Positions 31,885-43,450 of a stretch of 64,000 nucleotides of DNA are shown one piece after another (position 1 is the first letter of the stretch; every line of letters begins with the position of its first letter). Under the pieces are notes generated by a model that did not search any database, was not told the origin of the DNA, and saw only the letters and a program-made list of their open reading frames with translations. Source of the stretch: Solicoccozyma terricola. Its lineage: Eukaryota; Basidiomycota; Tremellomycetes; Filobasidiales; Piskurozymaceae. Position numbers and translations under genes: made by a program. Location of the stretch: the NCBI GenBank assembly GCA_001600875.1, contig BCLD01000007.1, positions 1,095,446 through 1,159,445 on the forward strand. Reading direction: 5' to 3'.

Positions 31885-33142
31885 CTACTTCCTCGCCTGC
31901 AACCTCTGCCACAATCTCTCCTCCACCTCACCCATCCTCCTCTCCACCTCCTTTTCAATCACACCCTGAAGACCACCCACGCTTCCTCCATCCGCTGATA
32001 AAGCTCCCAACACGTATTTTCCAACGCAGTCAACTTCGATATTCACCGTGTCTCCGGGCTGTTTATCTGTCAATGTCAACTTGGACTGCGAGTGGGAAAT
32101 CAGCATGATGCCGAATGTGCCGCCGTTGGGTGACGGGGTGGTGGATGTGGATGAGGATGAGGATGGCCCGGAGACGGATGTGAGAGTCAAAGAGGCACCG
32201 TCGATCGTGACGTAACCTTTCTCGATGAGATAGGGGAGTAGTGGGTTTGAAGACGAAGACGGACCGGGAGGTAAGGCGAAGAGGTATCGGATAGAGTTTC
32301 CATCTGGGGTTTTGGACACAATTGTCGCTGTGCCATCGACGTGGCCCTGGTGGGAGTGGAAAAGGAGAGAGGGGGGGGGGGGAGTGGTGGNGGTGGTGAT
32401 GTTGGTTGGTGTTCTCGGGATGACACGCACCGAGAAACAACACCAAGCTCACCTGCACGAAATGTCCTCCGAATCGAGTATGTGCTGCCATTGCTCGCTC
32501 GCAGTTGACAAGGTCGCCTACTTTTCGATCACCTGTTATTTCGGAGGGAGTCAGACTTCGACCGGTGCATCTGCATCTGGCGAATGCCAGTGCAATAGGT
32601 TCATCGGAGACATAGCTCTGCTCCGCAAGAAATGGGTGCCAACCGAAGCGAGTATAGTTCGCTCTGCTCGTGGGACAATACTCCGCGAAGACAGAAGAAA
32701 TGAGTGTTCGCTTCGGTCGCGAAGAAGGACAAAAAAAAATATTGTTCGCTACGCTGGCGGAAACATTGTTCTTTGCTTCGCAAACAATCTCTGCTACGCC
32801 CTACTCACCCAAATTCGTCCTACTCAACGTCTCCGGAGCCAACCCGACCTTGAACCAGCCTCCCGCCTCTGTCCCATCGAATTCCGTCACGGTCAAACAA
32901 GCACCCTCTATGCATATCGAGTCTCCAATACTGCAATCTGTGAGAATGGGTGCTGCTCCACTTAGAGTGAAAGTGAAACCCTCTGAAGACCCCGTGGGTG
33001 TGATGGAGGAGATGGTGGATAGGTGCTCGACCTGGTGGTGGTGGAGGAAAAATGTAAGATGTGAGATGAGTGCAGAAGTGGAGGATGTCGATGCAAGGTA
33101 TGGCAGAGAGAGTGTGTGTATACTTACAAGACCGGTGAACAT
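31885..33142 (-). CDS. RIB5: Riboflavin synthase
   Basis: Riboflavin synthase dismutates two molecules of 6,7-dimethyl-8-ribityllumazine in the last step of vitamin B2 synthesis. The first exon is only 15 nt and codes MFTGL; splicing gives MFTGLVEHLSTISSI. The two lumazine-binding halves are visible: GDSICIEGACLTVTEFDG, FKVGLAPETLSRTNLGDRKV, GDLVNCERAMAAHTRFGGHF, VQGHVDGTA, then YLIEKGYVTIDGASLTLTSV and VNIEVDCVGKYV. It ends LQARK with a TAG at 31885. The 276-bp intron at 32533-32808 carries the TTCGCTACGCT-type repeat. One N (32391) stands in an intron beside a G run. Confidence 0.93.
32605..32795. repeat. GC-rich repeat inside a RIB5 intron
   Basis: Units such as GTTCGCTCTGCTCGTGGGA, TGTTCGCTTCGGTCGCGAAG and TTGTTCGCTACGCTGGCGGA match the SDH2 intron array in sequence and spacing. 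The intron (32533-32808) is about four times the usual length. Confidence 0.7.
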
Positions 33143-33234
33143 GGTTGGTGGTTGGTGGTGGTGGTTGGTTGTTGGTGGTTGTACTGGGAATGATATGAAC
33201 AATCTACTGTAGTGCGCGGGCCATCGATGCTGTT

Positions 33235-33246
33235 GATTACGTCATC
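33235..33246. promoter_or_regulatory. CRE/ATF-like site GATTACGTCATC between RIB5 and UBA2
   Basis: It is the exact reverse complement of the 12-mer at 4979-4990. It lies in the 223-bp divergent promoter of RIB5 and UBA2, about 90 bp from the RIB5 start. Confidence 0.4.
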
Positions 33247-33365
33247 CAAATTCCATCCCATCGATTACATAATCAAGTGGGCAATTCACGGCACACTACT
33301 CCACTCTCCCTGCCTCACCCAACATACCAACCAACCCCCCCCCCACTCACCACCACCTCCAAACA

Positions 33366-36129
33366 ATGTCACATCGAGCAGACCATGCAAAAGCTCTCCT
33401 CGGTCCTGTCCTATATCACAGAGTCAGACACGCAAATGTCCTCGTCGTAGGCGCAGGTGGCATCGGCTGCGAGCTACGTGAGTCCAACAACCAACCCCCT
33501 GTCTCGTTTGGTTGCCATGTCGAGAATTCCAGTAACTGAGTGCAGGGATATTGATAGTTAAAAACTTGGTACTCGTTGGATTCGGTAATATTGAGATTGT
33601 GAGTGGATTTGGGCTTGGCCCACATACTCCCGCCTTCTCCCAACTCATACAACCTTCCCTTCCCATCCCATCCCCCCCCCCCCCCCCCCAACAGATCGAC
33701 CTCGATACCATCGACCTCTCCAATCTCAACCGTCAATTCCTCTTCCGCAAAGCAGATATCAAAAAACCCAAAGCAATCATCGCAGCGGCATTCGCTCATG
33801 ATTTCAATCCTGGACATGGGCCGTCTGTAGATCGTGATGATGCGCCCGGTGTGAAGATAAAGGCTAGACATGGTAACATCAAGGAAGAGGAGAATGATGT
33901 AGTATGGATGAAACGGTTTGATATGGTTTTGAGCGCGTTGGATAATCTGGGTGGGTGACAGAGCGGTGTTGGGGGGGGGGGCGAACGGATCGGGTCCGTT
34001 GTTGGTTGCTCAACACCTGTTTTTGGTCTTTCTTTCCCATTGGGTTTTCAATATCCAGACGCTCGACGACATGTTAACAAGCTATGTGCGGCAGCCGGTG
34101 TCCCTCTTATCGAATCCGGAACTCAAGGCTACCTAGGACAAGTGACTCCGATCATGAAGGTGAGGGTGTGTGAGGGCTACACGCTGAGGCTCCCGCCCCG
34201 TACAGCCTTCTCTCGCTGGGTAGAGGTTGCTAAACCGTTAAACCCGCATGCCACCCCCAGGACCGCACGGAATGCTTCGACTGTATACCTAAAGATCCAC
34301 CAAAGACATTTCCTGTTTGTACTATTAGAGCTACGCCGAGTGAGCCTATTCATTGTATCGTTTGGGCGAAGAGTTATTTGTTCGGGTAAGTGGGGCGTGT
34401 CTTTTCTTATTTGATACTTGCGAGGTACGGAGGGAAAAAATTGATTTGGGGTGGTTTGCAGTAAACTGTTTGGAGAGGATGATGAAGCTAATGATGACAC
34501 CGAGTTGGAGAAGGCGAAAGCTGATGGCGAGGATGGTGAGTCCTCCCCCCCCCAACCCCCTGAGCGTGGCCCGTCTCCGGCGTCCCATCTGCTCATATGC
34601 AACTATGCGAACCCTCCCTTTCATAGCCGAAGAGATCGATAATTTGAAAAAGGAAGGTGCAGCTTTCCATGCGGTAAGACGAGCGATGGGAGATGAGGAT
34701 GGCGCAAAGAGGGTGTTTGAAAAGGTGAGGGTCTCTGGTTGACTCCGCGAGTCCGTGACGTCCCCCCCCCTCCCGGTCCTCCTCTCTTCCGGCTGACCCC
34801 GGCGCGACTTCCAGGTATTCCTCGAAGATATCAATCGTCTCCTCTCCATGGAAGACATGTGGAAGGTCCCCGGACGAGTCAAGCCAGTTCCTCTTGACTA
34901 TGAAGCGATCATGGATGGAACTTTCCCTACTCCGCATGGCAACCCGTCCACTTTGACCTTGGAGAAAAACGGGACCACGCCTTCCCAACAAGGTAACGGA
35001 GATAGCCAAACGAATGCGAGCACGTTGAGAGATCAAAGGGAGTTGACGTTGAAGGATAATCTCGAATTGTTTATCGATAGGTGAGCTGGAATCGGGGGAG
35101 GTGCGGTGGGGCACCACATATGTCGTCGAAACTGATCATCATCGCCTTCAGTTGTAATCGCCTATCAGCTAGAGCAATCGCACACCCATCTATATTACTT
35201 TCATTCGACAAGGACGACGATGATACACTGGACTTCGTGTTGGCGACGGCGAACTTGCGAGCGATCGCGTATGGCATCCCAACAAAGACGAGGTTCCAGG
35301 TGAAAGGTGGGTTCATTTCATGGAGACCTTTTCAGAACCCATGCTAAGCCCCTTTCCCCCGCATTTTAGAAATGGCCGGCAACATCATCCCCGCCATCGC
35401 TACCACCAACGCCATTGTCGCTGGTTTCATCGTCATGCGAGCTCTCAACCTCCTTCGAAACGACTGGGACTCGTGCACAAACGTCTTCCTACGAGGGGAC
35501 CCTGCAAAACCGCTCGGCAGCTTCCGCACCATCCCGCCTCGACCGACGTGTGGCATCTGTGCGGATGTCTATGTCCCGTTTCCATGCGATCCAACCAAAC
35601 TCACTCTTGGAACTTTCATCGGCGAGGTCGTACGGTCTTGGCTGGGCTGGAAGGTGGGAGAGGATGACGACCAAGAGATGGAGGTCTCCGTGTTTGAGGG
35701 ACAACGTGTGCTCGCCGATCCGGATTTCGATGACAACCTGTCGAGAACTTTGGCAGACCTGGGAGTGACACGCGGGAAGATGTTGACTGTGACCGATGAG
35801 GATGAAAAGTTTGCTATTGTTGTGTTTGCTGTGGCAAGTTTGTGAGTTCCCGAGTCTCGCTTAACGAGGAATGATCCTACAAGCTGATTGTCTTTCATCG
35901 TTCAAGACCGTCTGATTCGCAAGATCAGACGTACAAGCTACCGGACACCGTGCCCACCATACCTACTCGCTACGTACCTCCCAAACTGCCAACACCACCA
36001 CCAGCTGTTGTCGGCAAGCGTAAACGAGACGAAACCGACGATTTGGAGCTCGGGGATGCGAAGAAGCACAAGGGGAACGAGCAGGGTGATGAGATTGAGA
36101 TCGATGACGATGATATAGAGGTCCTGTAG
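33366..36129 (+). CDS. UBA2: SUMO-activating enzyme subunit 2 (Uba2)
   Basis: Uba2 with Aos1 adenylates SUMO and carries it as a thioester before transfer to Ubc9. The nucleotide fold is seen in [20 protein letters not shown], then [20 protein letters not shown] and [20 protein letters not shown]. The catalytic Cys is in [17 protein letters not shown], followed by [14 protein letters not shown]. The adenylation fold continues with [21 protein letters not shown] ubiquitin-like domain ([39 protein letters not shown]) follows. The tail has KRKRDE and ends [12 protein letters not shown], which may act as a nuclear signal and SUMO-interacting motif. One intron has 18 C. Confidence 0.95.
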
Positions 36130-36388
36130 ACTAGAGTGCATGTACATGAAGGAGTCCGCAACAAGGTAACCAGCCGCTCAACAGGTTTAGTTTACTACGA
36201 TCGGTGCGTCAGGGAGCGAAGATGGCGATTCACTAGCAGTATGCCACCCGGTACGAACGATAGTCAACGAGTGCTTTTTACAAATGGCAATATAGACCGT
36301 TTACTCGGTATTTTACTCTATCCTTCTCTACATAGATGATACTTCGTCCCTTTACACGGACGTCACCTTTCCTGCTTGGAAACTTCCC

Positions 36389-38283
36389 TTACAAGCGAGA
36401 ATTCAAGTTGGCCGTGATGGACTTGGCTCCCATGGCCTTGTCTCCGATCTTGGCCTCGATTCGCGCGGCCAGCTGGAGATCAACACGAGCAAAGATGTTG
36501 TCGATGGATGCACGGATGACATCGGGACGAGCACCTCCAAGGTGACCAGCGACGTTCTGCACGAGAAGGGGTTAATCTGGATGAAATTGCGTTGACAAAT
36601 AGACCTGACTTACAGAGACGTATCGCTCCCTCTGTGCATCATCGAACACCTTCTCCCAGAGGTCTCGAGGTTGCTCAAAGTCCAAGTCGGTGACGTCGGA
36701 GGTGAAATACATCATCTTGACGTCTTCTGCCGGCTCGCTGATCTGCTGGAGGGTGTATGGCCTTGGTTTGTAGATGAGTGGGGCCGCAGGGTTCGGATAG
36801 TTGGACGATGAACCTCCGTTGTTGGTTATACCAGCCATGATACCGTCGCGGTGGAAGTTGGTAATACCTGTCACCGGGCAGTTCACCGGAAGGTTGTTGT
36901 AGTTGATGCTTAGTCGGTAGCGATGTGCATCCGGGTATGAGAAAAGACGAGCTTGAAGGACAGGGTCATTGGATGGTTCCATACCAGGAACGAGGTGGGA
37001 TGGCGAGAATGCCGCCTGCTCGACTTCAGTAAAGTAATTTCCCGGGTTCTTGTTGAGGGTGATCTTGCCGATCTGACGCAGTGGGTACTCCTTATGCGAC
37101 CAGACTTTGGTCAGGTCGAATACCGAGTACCTGAACTTTTTGGCTTGCTCCAAGGTCATGGTCTGAATGTAGACCTTCCTGTGTATTATGATCAAGGGTC
37201 GTGGGGTAAGTGACAGTGTATCTGGGCCGTATCAAGACTGGGAACTAACCAGGTGGGGAAGTCGCCTTTCTCAATCATCTCAAAGAGCTCTTGCGTGTTG
37301 TGGTCTGGGTTCGCACCGTCCATCTCCTGACCTGCCTCTGCAGTGAACGTTTTGACACCCTTGTCACTGAGGAAGTGGATTTGCACGTAATGCCACTCCC
37401 CCTTCTCGTTGACCCACTTGTAAGCATGGCCAGAGTAGCCGTTCTGCTTGGCATATGAGGTGATGCCGCGGTCAGAGAAGAGAACGAGGAGCTGATGCGC
37501 ACATTCGGGGTTGGCGGCAAAATAACTCCAGAAATCGCTGGAGACAGAGGGGCAGTGTTGTGAGAAGATTTGTGGGGTGAAAGATCTGGAGAAACACTCA
37601 CTCCTTGTCCTTGAGATGGGTCTGAGGGTTTCGCTTTTGAGTGTGAATGAGTTGGACGAACTAGAGAACAAGGGTCAGACGGTTGTCCTAGAATGATTTC
37701 TACAACTCCAACCCACCTTGTTCGGGTCTCTCAAGAAGAAGACCGGGGTGTTGTTGCCAACAAAGTCCCAGTTCCCTTCGTCGGTCTTGACCTTGACACT
37801 GAATCCTCGAGGGTCACTGGTGGCGATGTAGCAAAGCGGTAAGCGGTTGGAAGTTTGGACTACACTCCCTTTCCATCGACGGCACCCACCGAGCGGTATC
37901 ACTGGACCCAGACTCACCACCAACGGTGGAGAATCTAGCGACGATCGGGGCAATCTTTCCCTTCTTCATAATGTCCGCACAGCAGATATCGGACACATCG
38001 TGGGTGGTCTCCCAGATACCATGGGCACCGGCACCCTGTCAGGAAGGAGAAATCAGCCAGAGGGTGATTGAGGACTGGCGGTACCCTAACCTACCTTGGC
38101 GTGGACTATTCGCTCAGGAATGCGCTCACGGTTGTGATGAGTGATGTTATCGATTAGGTGGAAATCCTGTAGGAGGATGGGTCCGTCCTTTCGGGAGAGT
38201 TGGATCTCGTTGGGTGACTGGCGTGCGATACCAACAGAATCAGTGTAGACGGCTCCATGCTGGACTGGACATTGGGCAGGCAT
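36389..38283 (-). CDS. Peroxisomal catalase (small-subunit clade)
   Basis: Catalase breaks down hydrogen peroxide. The start at 38283 gives [15 protein letters not shown]; an in-frame ATG at 38373 is possible but lacks family similarity. The active-site His lies in RIVHAKGAGAHG. Other motifs: [59 protein letters not shown], and the haem-ligand [20 protein letters not shown]. Length and lack of a flavodoxin-like C-terminal domain fit the small-subunit type. The last exon ends ANLNSRL, and SRL is a type 1 peroxisomal targeting signal. CACGTG stands upstream at 38641. Confidence 0.94.
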
Positions 38284-38786
38284 GTTTGAGGTAATGATGG
38301 TTGGAATTGGGGTGTGGTAGTAGTTCGAAGAATGAAACTGACTCAAAGGTTGTCGATGAGGGCTTTGTGACAACGTAAGCGGCAGGAGCCGGTTATAACC
38401 TGAAATCGGAGGCTCTATTTCGAAACTGCTGCTGCTGTCACCTCGGGATGGCTCAAGTGGAACACGTTGGCAACTAAGAAGATGACGTTGTCACCGGGTG
38501 GGACTACGTAGATACAGAAAGCAAAGCATGGTGTCCGCGCGAGACCATTCGATCCACCAGGGATTGGACGACATGAGACGTCCGACATGCACCTTGCCGA
38601 CATTACATTGCGGAGATTGCCGTAGATTGCCAGTTCGCGTCACGTGACCCGACGCAACGGACGTGGTATCCTCCCATATAATGGCGATCTCTTGCGTGTC
38701 TCTTCCTAGAAACAGGTGCACTGTGGCCTCATCGTGCAGGTACATCGCGTGCAGTGAACATGTACGAACCTAGTATGCCCCCCAGC
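38284..38786. other. Catalase promoter / IST3 3' flank
   Basis: It contains CACGTG at 38641-38646 inside TCACGTGA, about 360 bp upstream of the catalase start. I see no gene in it. Confidence 0.5.
38641..38646. promoter_or_regulatory. CACGTG E-box upstream of catalase
   Basis: TCACGTGA palindrome in the catalase/IST3 spacer, one of about eleven intergenic CACGTG sites in this window. bHLH factors such as Cbf1 or SREBP-type proteins bind this core in fungi. Confidence 0.4.
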
Positions 38787-40170
38787 TCATCTTCTTCGAT
38801 CCCTACCATCGTCCCTCCGTCTATCCCCATCTCGCCCGTGATCGTAGTCGCGATCTTGATTACGGTCCCTCCGATCAACCATGCGCTCCTCGTGGCGTCC
38901 CACCTTGTTTCTACCATCATATGAACGGTCTCTGTCATCGTGATCCCTCCCGGCCAGACGCCTCGAAGGCAGGGATGGGAGTGATCGTTCCCGGTCGTCG
39001 ATGTCCCTCGTTCGATCGCGCGGTCGATCGTCTCTAGCGGTATCCCGCTGCCGCTCTTGTCCACCACCAAATTGCCTCGCCAGGTCCATATACTCGTCTC
39101 CCTCCTCCTTGACCTCCTTCCCTTTACCCTTTGCAGGCGTCTTCTTCTTTCCTTCCCGCTCTTTCTTCGCTCTCTTTGCAGCCTTCCTAGCACGTCTCTC
39201 TTCCTTGGTCTCCCCATCGTGTCGCCTCTTTTTGTCCTTGAGTTTCCCAGACGTAGATGCGTGTTTGCTGGAACTGCCTTTGCGTTCCGCTTTGATATAT
39301 GCTGCCATTGGATCTTCGTTGTCCTTGGAGTCGACCGAGTCGTCGGAAGATTCACCATCGTCGTCATCTTCGGGTGAGGAGGTATCAGCGACATATACGC
39401 AAGAGGCTGTCGAGGTCTGCAGGACGCGACTCACGCTCTCCGATCATTTGAGGCATCGCGTTCATACTAGGTTGTTCAGGAGGAACAAACACTCCATCTT
39501 CCTTCTTCCCGCCTGGTTGTTTATAGTCCTTGACATGGTCGACCTGTAGAAGAAGCACCATCAACTATGTTTCAATGGCAGGATTGTGCTCATCACCGAC
39601 TCACTCTGACAGTACGACCCAATACCTTGCCTCCATTCATGTTGTCCACAGCCAACACCGTACTCCGCTGGTCTTCGTACATGATGAAAGCAAACCCTCG
39701 AGGTTTACCGGTCTCGCGATCGCGTGGGAGGTTGACGTCGACAATCTCACCGAACCTTGTAGCGCGAGGAAGGGATTGGCGTTGGTTGGAATAGGAGATG
39801 TGTGAGGGAGATACCGTGATCAGTCTCCAGCACAGAGCTATTGACACCACTCTAACACTCACTGAGAGAAAATGGTAATCACATCTCCCTCCGTCAGCTC
39901 GAAAGGTAATCCTCCAGCGAATACGTACGCCGAGTCTGGTGAGCGAGCAAGAAGATACCGCTATCAGTATTTCCAAACCACCCCATGGCAGATATCGATT
40001 CCTCACGCACCTTTGTAATCATCATGCCAACTCGCTCCGTTAACACCGAGATCCAGCTCGCGCTCGTTGATTCTGTTGATCTCGCGGATAACGCTGGAAT
40101 GGACGCGAGATGAACAGGATGAGCGGGATGAGCGGGATGAGCGCCCTGGGGTCTGCAGGACTCACTTCAT
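38787..40170 (-). CDS. IST3: Spliceosomal RRM protein Ist3/RBMX2 (RES complex)
   Basis: Ist3 (Snu17) belongs to the RES complex, which helps splicing and nuclear retention of pre-mRNA. Exon 1 is five bases (ATGAA at 40166-40170). Splicing gives MNVIREINRINERELDLGVN, then SWHDDYKDSAYVFAGGLPFE, the strand the family needs. The RRM continues LTEGDVITIFS, GEIVDVNLPRDRETGKPRGF, AFIMYEDQRSTVLAVDNMNG. After VKDYKQPGG comes a Lys/Arg/Asp-rich tail ending DDGRDRRR. It is divergent from the bS18m gene. Confidence 0.9.
40166..40170 (-). other. IST3: 5-nt first coding exon of IST3 (ATGAA)
   Basis: ATGAA is followed on the minus strand by GTGAGT. Joining to CGTTATCCGCGAG gives MNVIREINRIN, the conserved N-terminus of Ist3/RBMX2 proteins. 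Confidence 0.75.
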
Positions 40171-40357
40171 GCTGCCTTGTGGTGTGTGCGAGAAATGAAG
40201 GGTTGGTCGATGTTGAACATGATTCCGTCCCAACTTGCCATCCGAGCTGGACAATCCGCGGATCACATCGTCGCAAAACACAAAAGTCAGGGAAATTCAA
40301 CCTCCCTCGAGGTATCAGCTCCGAACCAGTCACATCATCTCCAAGCATCTCACCGTC

Positions 40358-41105
40358 ATGGCATACCGCACTAGGCTACAGATACTCGCTAGAACGGGTC
40401 TCGCTACCCGCCGCGAGATCTCCTCAAGCATCCCCCGACTAGCGGCTGATTCAGCTGAGGGATCGACCTCAACACCCGACGCGCCCCGAAGCAGCTTGGT
40501 GGACATCCTTCGTCAAGCATCACCTGGTCCATCGAAAACTCCTGCAGTAAAAGATGCGTCGTCTGCTCCTGGTGCTGGATGTAAGTCAGGAGCAGTGGAA
40601 GATTTGGGGGTGGGGGTGCGGGGGTGCAACCTAGCTGACGTTTTGTGCACTCGGTTCTGTACAGCACTGTGGGCAGGCAAAGTGACCAATGCAGTCAACC
40701 CTAGACCGTTCAGAGCTGGTACAGTGAGTAGTCAAATGAATTTTGGAACACTGAAAAGAAAACCCATCCAACAACCACCTGCGCACCCGACAGATCTACA
40801 ATCCCTCCGACCTCCTCAAATCCAGCCTCTTCCCATCACAAAAACGCATGCCCAAACCGCCTCTCCTAGGTCCACCCGCCGCAGAGGCACGTAAATCCGA
40901 CCCTTTCCACATCCTCGGCATAAACCCTATCGACGAGGCGCTCAATGAAAACCTCGTACAAAAGTACGTCACGCAGATGGGCAAGATCAAGTCGAGGGCC
41001 GACACGGCGTTGACGTGGAAGAATCAACGGAGAGTGGGGAAGATGGTCAGAAGAGCGAGGGCAATGGGGTTGATATCGAGATGGAATGACGGGAGACCTC
41101 TTTAA
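40358..41105 (+). CDS. RSM18: Mitochondrial small-subunit ribosomal protein bS18m
   Basis: The start MAYRTRLQILARTGLATRRE gives a basic mitochondrial leader. After a Ser/Pro-rich region the S18 fold is clear: DPFHILGINPIDEALNENLV, QKYVTQMGKIKSRADTALTW, KNQRRVGKMVRRARAMGLIS. It ends RWNDGRPL with a TAA at 41103. S18 binds the platform of the small subunit. Two introns are removed, the second between FRAGT and IYNPSDLLKSSLFP. It shares its promoter with IST3. Confidence 0.9.
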
Positions 41106-41615
41106 GAGTGAATAGAATGAGGACAATATGTTTGTATTCGTAGGAGGGCGGTGGTTACATGCATTCGCTTGTGAAAAACATTACCCGTCTCGGTACGAGG
41201 GATGGGAGGTGACTGCTGCCGGTGAGGAGATCGTTCTGCGTGGATATACAGACTGCAGTGGACTGGGCGATGTAATTACCGTCATTTCCGCAGTCCTGAG
41301 AATACTTGCAACGAGATGCTGCTCGTCGACCCCCTCTCGCTGGGACGGTCTGTCTCATCTTCGGCTATGCGTTCCACATACCATAATCACCACTAGAACG
41401 AGAAATATGACGAATGACGTTCACGAGCAAACCCCGCCAGATCCAACGGCACTCAGCACCAAACCTGATGATGCAGCCAAGAACCAAGCTGCATGCGATC
41501 TAACAGGTGTAGTAGTTGTCCGGGATGTCCCAGAATCGCGTGACGTCAGCAAATCGAGCATCTCTTGAGTCTTCCACCGTATCACTTCAACCTCGCCGTC
41601 ACCTACACAGCGAAC

Positions 41616-41618
41616 ATG
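41616..41618 (+). other. BET4: Start-codon-only exon of BET4
   Basis: ATG is followed directly by GTGAGC, with the acceptor GGTACAG ending at 41687 and a 69-bp intron. The alternative ATG at 41689 is in another frame. Reading through the intron would insert an unconserved peptide before HGIKRSR. Confidence 0.8.
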
Positions 41619-43075
41619 GTGAGCAACTACTACACAGATGGGAAGTGCACGAGTCCCAGTCTCATCCTTCTTCCACTTTCGGTACAGCATGGGATTAAAC
41701 GATCTAGGATCTCTGCAGACGATGCTGCAAAGAAACGCGAGGTTGAAGCTGGGAAGATCAAGCAGTATCAAACGTTGGTTGCGGATTGTCTGGAGAGGGT
41801 GCGTACCGGCGACATGGCGGCACAAGGACGTGCAGTTGACCACCTACAACCTACAGAAACGACTCAGAGACTACTCTGCGGAAGCGTTTGGACTGACCAA
41901 CAAGCTACTGGATCTCAACCCCGAGTTTTATACGATATGGAACTATCGGCGTCTGATCCTCCTTGAAGGGATGTTCAAGGAGAGGTGAGGCATGCTCAGG
42001 GTCTTGATGTAGATGACAAGCTCATCATATTCCGTTCTTTCCAGCACCCCTGAACAGCAATATACATACTTGACCTCTGACCTCCGACTAACGACCTCGT
42101 ACCTCAAAGTCCATCCGAAAGTGTACTGGATCTGGACACATAGAGCATGGTGTCTCCAGAATATTCCGGATACTCCTGCCGAAGGGGAAAATGTTGATGG
42201 TGTGGATATAGATACATGGCGGAACGAAGTGTGGGCAAGAGAGCTCTTCATGGTGGAGAAGATGCTTGAAGTGGATGCACGGAATTGTAAGCGAGGCAGG
42301 CGGGTACAGCGTTTGAAAGTAACTCTACTGATATACAATTCGTCGGTCAGTCCATGCATGGAACTACCGCCGCTACGTCCTCTCATCCTTGCCAACTTCA
42401 TTCAAACCGGCCAAGAACGCCCTCACGGAGCTCAAATACACTACCAAGAAAATCGAATCCAACTTTTCCAATTTTTCAGCATGGCATCAGCGTACAAAGG
42501 TATTAGGAAAAATGTGGGATGAGATGGATGGTGAGAGCGGAGAGAATGAAAAGAGGAAGATGAAAGAGGATGGTGGGTACTGGTTGGATGGCAACCTGGG
42601 GACTTTTTTACCTGACGGACTCGCCGCAGAATTTGAGCTGGTAACTCAAGCGCTGTGGACAGACCCAGCAGATCAATCTGGATGGCTTTATCATCGTTGG
42701 CTGATTGGAGATGGTGAGCATGATTCATTGGCGTTGCGTCCTTGCACAACAATGTTGATCGCGTGCCTCCTACAGGATCCGATCTCGATGTTCTTGAGAG
42801 GGAGATAGAAAGCATCAAATCCTTGCTAGAAGCTGAGCCGGACGCCAAATGTAACTTTGTTCTCGATTGAGCCAACATTGCGAGCATCACTGACCTCTAC
42901 TCTCCATTCAGGGCCGCTCGAATCCCTCGTCCATTACTGTTCGCTGCTGTCCAAGCGGAAACCGAGCCCTGCGTTGGCGATCGATATTAGAACGTGGCTG
43001 GATACGTTGGAGAAGATTGATCCGTTTCGGAGAGAACGGTATCGTGAGATGGCGGGGGAATTGAGTCTCTGTTAG
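41616..43075 (+). CDS. BET4: Rab geranylgeranyltransferase alpha subunit Bet4
   Basis: Bet4 with Bet2 attaches geranylgeranyl groups to Rab GTPases. The first exon is only the ATG (41616-41618). Splicing to 41688 gives MHGIKRSRISADDAAKKREV, as in the family. The alpha-repeats follow: NPEFYTIWNYRRLILLEG, HPKVYWIWTHRAWCLQ, FHAWNYRRYVLSSLP, NFSAWHQRTKVLGKMWDEMD and QSGWLYHRWLIG. The last exon (after GACGCCAAAT) reads WPLESLVHYCSLLSKRK and ends GELSLC with a TAG at 43073. The MHGIKR start favours Bet4 over farnesyltransferase alpha (Ram2). Confidence 0.92.
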
Positions 43076-43450
43076 TATGCTGGGATCGAGGTTAAACTTT
43101 CTTGTCGTCATGAGAATCTACCGTCCTCGAGATCGATGTAGTTCCTTTTCACTTTCCCTCGACAGCTTGGCTTGCGAGGATTTATTCTGGTACATCAGCA
43201 CCCCATTCGTCAGGAGGATAAAGATGCAAACGTTATTGAGCGTTAGAAGCTCGATTATAGTCACTCTGCAATGGATTGCACGCAATTGCAGCGCCCATGG
43301 ACGGTGCTGAAGCCCATGCACTGACTGCCAACCAAGCATATATGGTACTTATGCAGACTGAATATCACATGTACAACGTCTGAATATCATGAAGGAAACA
43401 AAACGGTGATGCCGCTGGATGAAATGCTCCGCTCTGAACGTCAACTACTG
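43076..43450. other. Convergent spacer BET4/RAD6
   Basis: 3' flanks only. ORFs across it show no family similarity. Confidence 0.5.
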
